64,000 bases of DNA from Agromyces ramosus. Lineage in GTDB: Bacteria; Actinomycetota; Actinomycetes; Actinomycetales; Microbacteriaceae. Below the pieces are notes generated by a model. The model had not been told where the DNA came from. It worked only from the letters and a program-made list of their open reading frames with translations, and ran no database searches. The stretch spans positions 2,666,001 through 2,730,000 of the forward strand of contig NZ_JAUSYY010000001.1 of assembly GCF_030817175.1 (NCBI RefSeq). Direction: 5' to 3'. The position numbers were made by a program, and so were the translations under genes. This document shows, one piece after another, positions 52,772 to 61,459 of this stretch (position 1 is the first letter of the stretch; every line of letters starts with the position of its first letter).

Positions 52772-52797
52772 TGATCACTCCTCGAGACAGGTCGACC

Positions 52798-53457
52798 ATG
52801 GACACCACGCGAAACCCGGCACGGCTCACCGCACGCCGGGTGGGGGTGCTCATGTTGAGCGCCTTCCTCCTCTACGGAATCGGGAGCATGCTCGCGACGA
52901 GCGCTGGCGCCACCGCCACCGCCGCCACCGCCGGCGACGCAAGCCTCCCGCTGATCGCCGGCGCGGTGATGATGCTGCTCAACTCCGCCGCCGTCATCGC
53001 CATCGGCGTGCTCATGCTGCCGATCCTTCGGCCGCGCACGCCGGTCATCGCGGTCGGCTACCTCACCACCCGCATCTTCGAGGGGGTGGTGCTCGCCATC
53101 GGCGTCATCAGCCTGCTCACGCTCTCAGCCACTGCCGTCGCGGGCAACTTCCTCGCCTACAACGTCGCGATGGCCGGTCTCGGCATCGGCAGTCTCTTCT
53201 TCTGCGTCGCGCTCTTCCGGTCGCGCCTCGTGCCCCGCTTCCTCGCAGTGTGGGGCTTCGTCGGCTACGCGTCGTTCGCGCTGGGCTGCATCCTCGAGCT
53301 TCTGGGGTTCGCCGGCGCCGGCCTCGTGTCGACCGTCCCGGGTGGGCTCTTCGAACTGTTCTTCGCCGTCTGGCTCATCGCGAAGGGCTTCGCCCCGGCG
53401 GCGATCACCGCACCGCCCGCACCGGTCGCGCTCCGCACGTTCGCGTCGCAATCATGA
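52798..53457 (+). CDS. DUF4386 family membrane protein
   Basis: 219 residues with about six TM helices (GVLMLSAFLLYGIGSMLATS, LIAGAVMMLLNSAAVIAIGV, VVLAIGVISLLTL and others) and the DUF4386 motifs RPRTPVIAVGYLTTRIFEGV and PGGLFELFFAVWLIAKGF. Function unknown. The stop overlaps the SDR start by 4 nt (ATGA). Controlled by the divergent TetR protein through the duplicate operator. Confidence 0.88.
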   Translation: MDTTRNPARLTARRVGVLMLSAFLLYGIGSMLATSAGATATAATAGDASLPLIAGAVMMLLNSAAVIAIGVLMLPILRPRTPVIAVGYLTTRIFEGVVLAIGVISLLTLSATAVAGNFLAYNVAMAGLGIGSLFFCVALFRSRLVPRFLAVWGFVGYASFALGCILELLGFAGAGLVSTVPGGLFELFFAVWLIAKGFAPAAITAPPAPVALRTFASQS

Positions 53458-54359
53458 CCGCCACGACGGCAACCCAGCCGGCTTGGACGGCCGAGCGGAT
53501 GCCCCGCCTCGATGGCGCGACCATCATCGTCACCGGCGCGAACAGCGGCATCGGCCTCGAAGCCGTCCGCGCCTTCGCCCGACACGGAGCACACGTCGTG
53601 CTCGCGGTTCGTGACGAGCAGCGGGGCCGGGATGCCGCGGCCGACGTCGAGGGTTCCACCGAGGTGCGCCGCCTCGACCTCGCCGACCTCGCGTCGGTGC
53701 GCCGGTTCGCCGCCGAGTGGACCGGCGACATCGACGTCCTCGTCAACAACGCGGGCGTGCTGATGCCGCCGTTCGGCCTCACGACCGACGGCTTCGAGCT
53801 GCACTTCGGCATCAACCACCTCGGCCACTTCGCGCTGACCAACCTGCTCCTCCCGCACATCACGGGCCGCGTCGTGACCGTCGGCAGCGGTGAGCACCGA
53901 GCGGGCACGATCGACTTCGACGACCTGAACTTCACGACCCGGCGATACGGCTGGGGTTCGGCGGCCTACGGGCAGTCGAAGCTCGCGAACCTGCTCTTCA
54001 CGCTCGAACTGCAACGGCGGCTGGATGCCTCGGGGTCGCACGTCTTGGCGACGGCCGCGCATCCCGGCATGGCCGCCACCAACCTCGGGTCGAGCTCGAA
54101 GAAGAACCTGATTCTGGCGGCGGTGGCAAAGGTCGCGGTGCGCCTGTTCGCGCAAGATGCCACGAGCGGAGCTGCCCCGACGCTCTACGCGGCGACCGAG
54201 CCGATGCCCGGCGCCGGCTACGCGGGCCCGGGAGGCCGCCGGGAGATGACCGGTTCGCCGGTGCTCGTCGGCCGCTCCGACGAGGCCGCGGATGTCGCGA
54301 CCGCCACGCGACTCTGGGTGGCGTCCGAGGAGCTCACCGGCATCGGCTTTCCTCTCTAG
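53454..54359 (+). CDS. SDR family oxidoreductase (retinol-dehydrogenase-like)
   Basis: 301 residues: TIIVTGANSGIGLEAVRAFA, NNAGVLMPP, NHLGHFALTNLLLP, TVGSGEHRAG and YGQSKLANLLFTLEL give a complete classical catalytic set (Ser, Tyr, Lys). Cytoplasmic NAD(P)-dependent oxidoreductase; the substrate may be whatever induces the TetR system. Translationally coupled to the DUF4386 gene. Confidence 0.9.
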   Translation: MTATTATQPAWTAERMPRLDGATIIVTGANSGIGLEAVRAFARHGAHVVLAVRDEQRGRDAAADVEGSTEVRRLDLADLASVRRFAAEWTGDIDVLVNNAGVLMPPFGLTTDGFELHFGINHLGHFALTNLLLPHITGRVVTVGSGEHRAGTIDFDDLNFTTRRYGWGSAAYGQSKLANLLFTLELQRRLDASGSHVLATAAHPGMAATNLGSSSKKNLILAAVAKVAVRLFAQDATSGAAPTLYAATEPMPGAGYAGPGGRREMTGSPVLVGRSDEAADVATATRLWVASEELTGIGFPL

Positions 54360-54410
54360 ATCTCGGCCGCTGATGCGCAGGTCGCGCCACCCGAGAGAGA
54401 TCAGCCGCGC

Positions 54411-54827
54411 TCAACGGGTTGGGCCGTCTTCGCCATTGCTCGAGACGAGGTCGGCGATGGGTGCGAACGGGATCGGGCAATTGTCCTCGAGCGCACATGT
54501 GGCGAGATCGCTGCATCCGGCCCCGCGCACGTCGACGAGTATGCGCTCGATCTGCTCCAATGCGGCGATCTTCTCCCGCACCTGACGGAGCTTCGCCTCG
54601 GCGAGCTCGTGCAGATCCGCCCGGCGCCGGTGCGCGTGCGAGCCGGTGTCGATGAGTGCGGAAACCTCATCGAGCGTGAAGCCGAGCGCCTGCGCGGCCT
54701 TGATGACGCGGAGCAAGAGCACCGCGTCGTCGTCGTAGAGGCGGTGACCGCCGAGGCTGCGGTCGGGTTCGCGCATGAGTACCGGCACATGCGCGGGCGG
54801 GACGGCGACGGTCATGAGCACGTGCAA
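54411..54827 (-). pseudogene. MerR-family gene with degraded N-terminal HTH
   Basis: From GGHRLYDDDAVLLLRVIKAA onward the frame is a normal MerR protein: GFTLDEVSALIDTG, a long coiled-coil helix (LHELAEAKLRQVREKIAALEQIERIL) and a Cys-containing tail (CSDLATCALEDNC). Upstream, only about 30 residues remain (MTVAVPPAHVPVLMREPDRS) where a MerR winged helix needs about 40; the GELA..G helix and LRyYe..GLL elements are missing. No strong start codon is present (TTG 54827, GTG 54821, ATG 54815). It may not bind DNA normally. Its own promoter still looks MerR-like. Confidence 0.65.
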
Positions 54828-54828
54828 G

Positions 54829-54858
54829 GGTAAATCGGTACCTACGTACCGGCTGCAA
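54829..54858 (-). promoter_or_regulatory. MerR-type promoter with operator in the spacer
   Basis: Minus strand: TTGCAG (54858-54853), 18-bp spacer, TTTACC (54834-54829). The spacer holds the palindrome CGGTAC-n4-GTACCG (54836-54851). Long-spacer promoters with a spacer palindrome are the hallmark of MerR-family control. The predicted transcript start would lie at the first codons of the gene. Confidence 0.6.
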
Positions 54859-54978
54859 GCTCCAGGATGCTTCGAGCCGCTCCGCGAACGGTGCGCGGCC
54901 TGGTCACGTGGTGAGTATCACGTACCCGAGGCGTGTCCGATGCGCATCGTTGCTCCGCGGCAGTGGCGTCATCGGCGA

Positions 54979-55707
54979 TCAGACATGTCCGATGCCGAAG
55001 TTCCACGGCGCGAAAATCGAGTTGGAGGCGCCGTGCCACTCCCAGGTGTTCACTGCGACCGAGTAGGCATTCTCGTAGTCGTTGTAGGGCTGCTGTTCAC
55101 CGATCGGCTCGCCAGTCTCGACGCGCACTTGGTCGTTTCCATTGCCGTACCAGGGTTCGCCGAGCTCGGCGGCGAGTGCCTGCGCGTCGCCGCCCGGACG
55201 GTATCCGTTCACGGTGCGCACGGCAACACCATCGCCAACGGTCGGCGCGGTGAACATCACGCTCACGTTCATGTCGAACGGGCCGTACCCCCCGAGTCCG
55301 TTCGGGGAGATGACTTCCTCGTGGTCATCGCTGGCATGTACTCCCTCCCACGTGTATTCCGTTCTCGCAGGCGTCTCCATGCTGGCGGTGTACTCACTCT
55401 GCTCGGGGGCGGCCCCCAGCACGGTCGAGAGCGCACCGATGAACGCCGACGCCTCGGCGTCGTACGACAGCGTGGCAACCTGGACGCCTTGGGCGTCGTG
55501 GAGCTCCAGCTGTTCGGGGCGCACCACGATCTCGGTGACGGTGGTGAGCGGGTCTGGCTGCGCAGTCGGCGTGGGGCTCGCGGTAGCGGAGTCGGCCGCG
55601 TCAGGTGTCGGGGTCGGCACGGGTGACGGGCCGAGCGTGCACCCGGCCAGCGCGAGCACGGCAGCGACCGTCGCCAGGACAGGCAGGCGGCGGTTTGCGA
55701 GGTTCAT
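54979..55707 (-). CDS. Lipoprotein, function unknown
   Basis: 242 residues. Signal peptide MNLANRRLPVLATVAAVLALAGC with lipobox LAGC (Cys23), then a Pro/Thr/Ser linker (PSPVPTPTPDAADSATASPT) and a beta-rich domain containing PEQLELHDAQGVQVATLSYD and YNDYENAYSVAVNTWEWHG. Many similar lipoproteins exist in Microbacteriaceae; no catalytic residues visible. ATG 55707 lies at the start of the signal peptide; longer starts are not supported. Confidence 0.82.
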   Translation of the reverse strand: MNLANRRLPVLATVAAVLALAGCTLGPSPVPTPTPDAADSATASPTPTAQPDPLTTVTEIVVRPEQLELHDAQGVQVATLSYDAEASAFIGALSTVLGAAPEQSEYTASMETPARTEYTWEGVHASDDHEEVISPNGLGGYGPFDMNVSVMFTAPTVGDGVAVRTVNGYRPGGDAQALAAELGEPWYGNGNDQVRVETGEPIGEQQPYNDYENAYSVAVNTWEWHGASNSIFAPWNFGIGHV

Positions 55708-55831
55708 GGGTCTCCGATTCGTACGCAGGGATGGCGCTGCGATCACTCTAGGGCCCGCGTCGGCTTGCGCGATTCCGTTCCACGAGTCGAGCGAGCTCGC
55801 GGCGCCAGGTCTGCCGGCCCACAATTGGGAG

Positions 55832-56182
55832 ATGGTCGAAATCTCCGATGAGGACTTCGAGCGGATGGTCTCGGAGGCGTTCGACGCGCTTCCCGACGAC
55901 ATGGTGCGTGGAGTCGAGAACGTCGCGATCGTCGTCGAGAACCAGCCGGTGGGGGAGCGGCCGCGGCTCTTCGGTCAGTACCGGGGGCATCCGCTGACCA
56001 CGCGAGGGGTCTACGGCTTCGGTGAGCTTCCCGACCGCATCACGCTGTACAAGAACAACCTGCAGGAGCACAGCGCCGACCTCGAGGCGCTGCGTTCGCG
56101 GGTGCACATCACGCTCGTGCACGAGATCGGTCACTATTTCGGGCTCGACGACGCTCGGCTCCACGAGCTCGGCTGGGCGTAG
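55832..56182 (+). CDS. Zincin-like metallopeptidase family protein (DUF1025)
   Basis: 116 residues, full family length. The zinc-binding HEIGHYFG motif sits near the C-terminus in TLVHEIGHYFGLDDARLHELG, and the core has GVENVAIVVENQP, GRYRGxP-like QYRGHPLTTRGVY and PDRITLYKNNL. These minimal minigluzincin-fold proteins have HExxH plus a distal Asp/Glu; proteolytic activity is presumed. ATG 55832. Confidence 0.92.
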   Translation: MVEISDEDFERMVSEAFDALPDDMVRGVENVAIVVENQPVGERPRLFGQYRGHPLTTRGVYGFGELPDRITLYKNNLQEHSADLEALRSRVHITLVHEIGHYFGLDDARLHELGWA

Positions 56183-56231
56183 GGCGCGCTCCCAGTCGCC
56201 CCGACGGTCGCGGGGGTGTCGGTCGCGGAGG

Positions 56232-56798
56232 TCAGGCCGATGCGCGAGTGTGCACCCGCGCGCCTTGTGCATTGAACAGGCAGAGCACCTCGAGCGCGTC
56301 GGGGCCGGGATTGCCGAATCCGTGTGGCACGCGAGTATCGAACTCGGCAGCCTCGCCCGCCTCGATGATGAGATCGTCGTCGGCAAGCAGCAGTCGCATG
56401 CGACCCGAGATCACGTAGATCCAATCCCACCCAGGGTGCACCCACTGACGAATGGGCTTGTCCGGTGATGGCGGATGCACCTGCTTGAACGCTTCCCAAG
56501 AGCCAGTCCCTCCGGACAACGGCACCGTCACGACACCATCCCGCAGCCGCGGACGCGGGTGGATGCGCGGGTCGCCCAGGGCGGGGACGCCGACCAGGTC
56601 GTCCAAGGGGAGGCGATACAGCCGAGCGAGGGGCAGGAGCAGGTCGAGCTGCGCTCGTCTGGAGCCCGATTCGAGGCGGGACAACGTGCTGATCGAGATC
56701 CCGCTGGCCTCGCTCACCGCTCGGAGGGTCATTCCCCGGGACTCGCGGATCGCACGCAGACGATCCCCGATACCGGCCAAGTCGTCGTGCTGCGCCAT
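56232..56798 (-). CDS. XRE-family regulator with cupin domain
   Basis: 188 residues. HTH_3 domain at 8-65 (RLRAIRESRGMTLRAVSEAS, SISTLSRLESGSRRAQLDLL) and a cupin_2 domain at 105-185 (WVHPGWDWIYVISGRMRLLL, EAGEAAEFDTRVPHGFGNPG). The His-rich cupin may bind a small ligand or metal. ATG 56798 with GAGGG at 5 nt. Only 60 bp separate it from the divergent flavoprotein gene, which it probably regulates. Confidence 0.9.
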   Translation of the reverse strand: MAQHDDLAGIGDRLRAIRESRGMTLRAVSEASGISISTLSRLESGSRRAQLDLLLPLARLYRLPLDDLVGVPALGDPRIHPRPRLRDGVVTVPLSGGTGSWEAFKQVHPPSPDKPIRQWVHPGWDWIYVISGRMRLLLADDDLIIEAGEAAEFDTRVPHGFGNPGPDALEVLCLFNAQGARVHTRASA

Positions 56799-56858
56799 GT
56801 TCACCCTCGTTGCCATTCCAGCAAACAGTATTGTCACCGCCTGTGTCCCGGCACCAGC

Positions 56859-57812
56859 ATGAATCACATGGGCCGCGGGCAGCAACCAATCGATGTCGTG
56901 ATCGTCGGCGGCGGGCCGGCAGGCCTCAGCGCCGCTCTCTCGCTCGCTCGATCGCGCCGACGGGTGATCGTCGTCGACGCGGGCAGACCCAGGAACATGA
57001 CCGCTTCCCACATGCACGGGGTGCTCGGCCACGATGGACTCTCGCCACTCCGGCTCCTCGAGCTCGGACGCAAGGAGGTTGCGGGGTATGGCGGGCGGCT
57101 CATTCACGGCGAGGTGACATCGGCGCGCACCGACGGCGCCGCCATTGAGGTCGACACCGCAATCGGGACCATCCGCACCCGGCGCCTCCTCGTTGCGACC
57201 GGCCTCGATGACGACTTGCCGAACATCCCGGGGTTGCGTCAGCAGTGGGGACGAGGAGTCGTCGTCTGCCCCTACTGCGACGGGTGGGAGCACCGAGACG
57301 ACGTCATCGGCGTCGTCGCGACCTCACCCCACAGCATCGAACAGGCTCAGCTGCTCCGGCAGTGGTCGGACCGCATCATCTACTTCGCGAACGCGCTCGG
57401 CGTGCCCGCGACCGATGAGATGGACGCGCTCGTGCGCCGCGGCATCGCGTTCGAACCCAGCTTGGTCACGGGGCTCCGCATCGATGATGACCGTGTGACC
57501 GGCGTGGAGGTCGATGGGCGCGTGGTCCCCGTGGGGGTGATCTTCACTGGGCCCACTCCCCGCCCTCGCGACGCCCTCTTGCGTTCGCTCGGGGCGGCGA
57601 CGACGAACGGGCCCTTCGGATCATGGGTCGATATCGACGCAGATGGGCGCACTTCCGTTCCCGGTGTGTGGGCGGTCGGGAACGTCGTGAATGTGCGTGC
57701 CAACGTCTCCGTCTCCTTGGGTCTCGGCTCACTCGTGGCCGGCGCCTTGAATGCCGAGCTCGTCAGCGACGACATCGCGCAGACGCGTGCAACCCCATCG
57801 CTCTCAGTTTGA
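56859..57812 (+). CDS. Thioredoxin-reductase-like FAD/NAD(P) oxidoreductase
   Basis: 317 residues of the class-II pyridine nucleotide-disulphide oxidoreductase fold: VVIVGGGPAGLSAALSLARS (FAD), ATGLDDDLPNIPG, GVVVCPYCDGWE with the redox pair Cys137/Cys140 (CATC in thioredoxin reductase, CPYC here) and GVWAVGNVVNVRANVSVSLG for the FAD end. The NADPH-binding GGGDSA motif is replaced by GVVATSPHSIEQAQ, so cofactor or partner specificity may differ. ATG 56859 or 56868; no ribosome-binding site. Probably controlled by the divergent XRE-cupin regulator. Confidence 0.87.
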   Translation: MNHMGRGQQPIDVVIVGGGPAGLSAALSLARSRRRVIVVDAGRPRNMTASHMHGVLGHDGLSPLRLLELGRKEVAGYGGRLIHGEVTSARTDGAAIEVDTAIGTIRTRRLLVATGLDDDLPNIPGLRQQWGRGVVVCPYCDGWEHRDDVIGVVATSPHSIEQAQLLRQWSDRIIYFANALGVPATDEMDALVRRGIAFEPSLVTGLRIDDDRVTGVEVDGRVVPVGVIFTGPTPRPRDALLRSLGAATTNGPFGSWVDIDADGRTSVPGVWAVGNVVNVRANVSVSLGLGSLVAGALNAELVSDDIAQTRATPSLSV

Positions 57813-57828
57813 GGACCGCGCCCACGGC

Positions 57829-58347
57829 CTACCTGGCCGCCGGCCGGGTCCATCTCCACTCCCAGACCGCGCCGACCTCAGGGTCCGCCTGGTCGGCGAC
57901 GTGTTCGAAGCCCAGCGAGACGAGCACGCCTGTCGACGCGTTCGGACCGGGCAGCGTGTGCGCGACGACGTGGTCGACCTCGCCGCTGGCCACAGCACGC
58001 TCGACCAGGGCCTGGGCAGCAGCCGCGCCGAACCCCTGACCCCGAAACGCAGGGGCGACCTCGTAGCCGATCTCGACGGTACGGTCGACCGGCGGGGCCG
58101 CGAATCCACCTGAGCCGAGCAGGCGCCCCGACGCGGCGTCGACGAAGAACTGCATCGACCACACGCGATCTGCCTCCTGCGAGTTCTGGACGTGCTCAAG
58201 GGTGAAGCCGATTGCCTCTGGGAACTCGGGCCAACCGTCGGGGACGGGTGAGCCGATCAACTCACCGAACCGGGCGCGGTCCTCGTTCAGGGCGTTCAGC
58301 AACGGCACCGTTGCCGGCACAAGCCGGACGTGCGTACGCAACGACAT
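57829..58347 (-). CDS. GNAT family N-acetyltransferase (RimJ/RimL type)
   Basis: 172 residues: VRLVPATVPLLNALNEDRAR start, LLGSGGFAAPPVDRTVEIGYEVAPAFRGQGFGAAAAQALV with acetyl-CoA loop R-G-Q-G-F-G, PGPNASTGVLVSLGFEHV with the conserved Asn. Typical of Acetyltransf_3 enzymes acting on N-termini or small amines. ATG 58347 with GGAG upstream. Convergent with the flavoprotein gene, 16 bp apart. Confidence 0.9.
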   Translation of the reverse strand: MSLRTHVRLVPATVPLLNALNEDRARFGELIGSPVPDGWPEFPEAIGFTLEHVQNSQEADRVWSMQFFVDAASGRLLGSGGFAAPPVDRTVEIGYEVAPAFRGQGFGAAAAQALVERAVASGEVDHVVAHTLPGPNASTGVLVSLGFEHVADQADPEVGAVWEWRWTRPAAR

Positions 58348-58419
58348 GCGGAATCTCCAATTCGGTTCGGAAAGCCGCGACCGGCGCTCCGTGCCCTTCG
58401 TTCATCGTCGACAGCGAAA

Positions 58420-58842
58420 TCAGGCCTCGGACTCGAAGAACGGCGCCTGATGTTCGGGCGGCCAGTCGGTCGCCCGCCGCGTGCGCGCGTCGACGTGGGC
58501 CACGATCATGAGGCACGTCGCGACGGTGCGGCCCGCGGCATCCGTCATCGTGCACTCGATCATCGCGTCGGGCCCGCGGAACTCGCGCACGAACGAGGTG
58601 ATCGTGACGTCTTGGTCGGCGCCCACCGACTTGACGAAGTCGATCTCCATGCGGCGCACCCATGTCATGAAGCCCAGCGTGCCGATCGTGGGAAGGTCCC
58701 ACCCGGCGTACTTCGCGAGCCCTTCCATGCGGTGGTCGGTGAAGTACCTGGCGTAGTTGCCGGTGCTCACGTGCTGGAACGGGTCGAGCTCGGAGAACGC
58801 GATGCGGTGCGTGGTCTCGTAGACGACGGGCGTGCTCGTCAT
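58420..58842 (-). CDS. Acyl-CoA thioesterase (4-hydroxybenzoyl-CoA thioesterase-like hotdog)
   Basis: 140 residues: THRIAFSELDPFQHVSTGNYARYFTDHR gives the catalytic-helix region of the hotdog fold, where the usual D-x-x-x-H-V-N-N reads DPFQHVSTGNY, then GFMTWVRRMEIDFVKSVGAD and VREFRGPDAMIECTM. Hydrolyses acyl- or aryl-CoA thioesters. GAGGAG precedes ATG 58842. Possibly co-transcribed with the downstream GNAT gene. Confidence 0.88.
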   Translation of the reverse strand: MTSTPVVYETTHRIAFSELDPFQHVSTGNYARYFTDHRMEGLAKYAGWDLPTIGTLGFMTWVRRMEIDFVKSVGADQDVTITSFVREFRGPDAMIECTMTDAAGRTVATCLMIVAHVDARTRRATDWPPEHQAPFFESEA

Positions 58843-59000
58843 GGTGGCTCCTCATCAGGTCGGGCTCGGGTCGGAGGTCACGCTACGCCGACCCGCCGCA
58901 GGCGTCGAGGTCGCGCACGCACGAACGTTGAGGCGATTCTGGCCCTCTGTGCCCCCACTCGCGACACGACGCCTGCGCGCGGCGGATGAGTCGAGTCGTG

Positions 59001-60422
59001 TCAGGCCACCCGGTTTTCGCCCAGATCGAATCCCGCTCGGCCTCCGAGTCGTGGAACCTGCACTGGGTCGACGTGGGGAGGCGGAACGAACCAGACCTCG
59101 TTCGGGTTCGGGAGGATCTTCCACCCCTCGCGGTGGATCATGTGATGGCAGAACCCGCAGAGCATGACCCCGTTCGAGAGATCGGTCGGGCCCGCATCTC
59201 GTTCCCACCAGGCGATGTGGTGGGCCTCGACGTAGGCGATGTTCTGACCGCACGACGCGCAGCCGCCGTCGCGCTCGCCGAGCGCGAGGCGTTGCGCTCT
59301 GGTGAACAGCCGGGCGGCCCTTCCGAGGTCGAGCGGGAGGCTGTCACCGCCGAGGACGGCCGGGACGAGTTCGGCGTCGGCTGCCATGCGGCGGGCGGTG
59401 GCAGCGGAGATGGGCTGATCGAGGCCGTCGATGCGCGCGTGCCCGAGGCCACTGACGAGCGTGTCGAGGTCGACGCGAATGACCACCGTGGCTTTCGCGA
59501 GCGGTGTGTGGGTCTGGGCGCAGCCCAGGGTATGCCGAGCGAGCGCGGCAAGCGCGTCGGCCTGCATCTGCGGAATCGACCGTCGGTCATCTGCGACCGG
59601 GGTGAGGTCTGCGCCGGCGGGCTCGCGTCGGCGCAGCACGTCGGTCACGAGCGCCTCGATCGCCGCCTTCACCGGGGCGGCGCTCTCGGGGTCGAGGCGG
59701 GCATGCAGGTGCACCATGCCATGGCCGGCTTCGCGAATCGTCAGCGAACGCTCCATGCGGAGCTCGTCTTCGCGAGGCTCGACTCCGTCGGGATCGAGCC
59801 GTGCCTCCGCCTCGCGAACTCCGCGAAGGAGTGTCTCGAGCGGCACCTGCGCTGCCAGTTCGACGAGCGCTGCTTCGACGACGTCGACCTTGCTCGTCTC
59901 GGCCCGCGCCGACGCCCGGGCGAGCATCGAAGTGATCGCGGATGCCGCTTCGATGCCGATGCTCGCCGCCTCCAGTGCAGCTGCGACGTGCGGATGCCGC
60001 GAGGGCAGGCGCTCACCGCTGAAGGTCTGGCGCTCCGCGGTGACCGTGCCGACGGTGATCAGCCTCACTGCGTCGGCACGAGATGCTCCAGTGGATGCGG
60101 CGATCAGTCGCGCCGCGTTGTGGAATCCCTGCGCCTTCGCCAATCCGATATCGCCGAACTCGGGCCCGGATCGCTTCGTCACCTCGGCAGCCACCCGGGC
60201 GAGCACGACGTCGATGTCACGCCGGACCTGGGCGAGCGCATCGGTGACCCGCATGAGCCCGGGGTCGCTCATCCGCTCCACTTCGACCTGTGCGGCCCCG
60301 CTGACACCGCCCCACGCCGGCATCGAGCCAGCCCAAGCCACCTGCAGCGCGGCGATATCGCGCTCGAGTGCACCGAGCGCACCCAGCGGTGACTGTGGCG
60401 GCGGCGGTGCGAGCTGTTCCAT
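59001..60422 (-). CDS. DUF222 / HNH endonuclease-like protein
   Basis: 473 residues. DUF222 occupies about 45-330 (RRDIDVVLARVAAEVTKRSG, HPHVAAALEAASIGIEAASA, MVHLHARLDPESAAPVKAAI). A C-terminal HNH motif follows: CASCGQNIAYVEAHHIAWWE, then NGVMLCGFCHHMIHREGW, with two CxxC zinc knuckles and the His-His/Asn/His residues. This family is multicopy in Microbacteriaceae and sometimes marks 13E12-type repeats; nuclease activity is presumed. ATG 60422 with AGGA 8-11 nt upstream. Confidence 0.9.
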   Translation of the reverse strand: MEQLAPPPPQSPLGALGALERDIAALQVAWAGSMPAWGGVSGAAQVEVERMSDPGLMRVTDALAQVRRDIDVVLARVAAEVTKRSGPEFGDIGLAKAQGFHNAARLIAASTGASRADAVRLITVGTVTAERQTFSGERLPSRHPHVAAALEAASIGIEAASAITSMLARASARAETSKVDVVEAALVELAAQVPLETLLRGVREAEARLDPDGVEPREDELRMERSLTIREAGHGMVHLHARLDPESAAPVKAAIEALVTDVLRRREPAGADLTPVADDRRSIPQMQADALAALARHTLGCAQTHTPLAKATVVIRVDLDTLVSGLGHARIDGLDQPISAATARRMAADAELVPAVLGGDSLPLDLGRAARLFTRAQRLALGERDGGCASCGQNIAYVEAHHIAWWERDAGPTDLSNGVMLCGFCHHMIHREGWKILPNPNEVWFVPPPHVDPVQVPRLGGRAGFDLGENRVA

Positions 60423-60885
60423 GCTTCGATCCTGCACCCACCCACCGACATCCGAGTGGGCCGGAAATCGCCGTTGATCAGCATATTTCCTGTGGAGAAC
60501 TCAGCCCGACGGCCCCCTGTGGAGGAGGAGTGCCGGCTCCGATCGCCAGGTCGTGAGTCCGAGGTCTCACGAGACGTGGTGCTCAGGCAGCCTCGTAGCA
60601 TCTGAGCATGCTCTGCGGAGCGGTGACCGAGGTGAGCCGCGAGCTCGCCCTGCGTGCCGCTGATCTGGCGGCTCACGGCGACCAGTCGCGCTGGACCGTT
60701 CGACATCCCGCCCATCCCCTGTAGCTCAGTGCTCGAGCGAGTGCTCCGCCGTCGGTGTCGAGACGCGACTGCGCATTTGCGCAACTGCGCATTCACCTGA
60801 TCGGAGCCACCCGAAAGCGCAAGCCCTTGAACGCCCGGGCGGGGTTGCCTGAAGATCGAACGCGAACGAAAGGGACCTGACTGAG
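60423..60885. other. Intergenic region, no gene supported
   Basis: 463 bp between the divergent DUF222/HNH and cupin genes. Frames here look like noise. Two small features are visible: gagcatgctc (60605-60614), a palindrome, and three TGCGCA palindromes in an exact 8-bp period at 60770-60775, 60778-60783 and 60786-60791, about 100 bp before the cupin start. The stretch gtagctcag at 60721 recalls a tRNA D-arm but does not continue as one. Confidence 0.6.
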
Positions 60886-61362
60886 ATGAAGATCACCGAC
60901 AACGGGCCCGAGCCGAACGCGTTCGACATCGAGACCGCAACGAAGGAGAACGATAACTACCGCACCGTCGCGTGGAGCGGCAAGTACCTGCAGGTGACGC
61001 TGATGTCGATCCCGGTAGGGGAGTCGATCGGCCTCGAGGCGCACCCCGAGACCGACCAGTTCGTGCGCCTCGACGCAGGCCGCGGGCGAGCGAAGATGGG
61101 CCCGGCGAAAGACGAGCTGACCTTCCAGCAGGATGTCTCCGACGGCTGGAGCATTCAGGTGCCGGCCGGTACCTGGCACGACGTCGAGAACACCGGCGAC
61201 GAACCCCTGCGCCTTTATGTCGTGTACGCGCCGGTTCACCACGCAGCAGGCCAGGTGCAGATGACGGCGGATGAGGCCGAGCGCGACGAGGAGTCGGGCG
61301 CCGATGAACCGCCCGAGTGGAGCTTCGAACCCGAGGGTGGCCATCCCGACGAGCACGCCTGA
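60886..61362 (+). CDS. Cupin-domain protein
   Basis: 158 residues: MKITDNGPEPNAFDIETATK start, IPVGESIGLEAHPETDQFVRL with the first cupin motif (G-x5-H-x-E type), then VPAGTWHDVENTGDEPLRLY with the second (PxGxxH). Likely a metal-binding cupin of unknown activity. The C-terminal 40 residues are acidic. AAGGGA precedes ATG 60886. Confidence 0.88.
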   Translation: MKITDNGPEPNAFDIETATKENDNYRTVAWSGKYLQVTLMSIPVGESIGLEAHPETDQFVRLDAGRGRAKMGPAKDELTFQQDVSDGWSIQVPAGTWHDVENTGDEPLRLYVVYAPVHHAAGQVQMTADEAERDEESGADEPPEWSFEPEGGHPDEHA

Positions 61363-61447
61363 GCCTGACCTGTCGGCCGGGGCGCTCGTCGACGGAGCCG
61401 GAGTCTGACGCCGGCGGCACTGCTGACGGGGCGTTACCGCGATGGGT

Positions 61448-61453
61448 TACGGT
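61448..61453 (+). promoter_or_regulatory. Leaderless -10 element
   Basis: TACGGT, six bases, then GTG 61460. It overlaps the first codons of the longer frame from ATG 61442, so GTG 61460 is the better start. Confidence 0.55.
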
Positions 61454-61459
61454 CGACCC

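Noticed and set aside
56834..56860. TGTCACC upstream of the TrxR-like gene as ECF41 promoter
   Set aside because: The -35 has a mismatch and no GGTC or CGTC follows at 16 bp.
60715..60790. Possible tRNA at cctgtagctcagtgctcgagc
   Set aside because: It resembles a D-arm, but no acceptor, anticodon or T-arm (GGTTCRA) follows at the correct distances.
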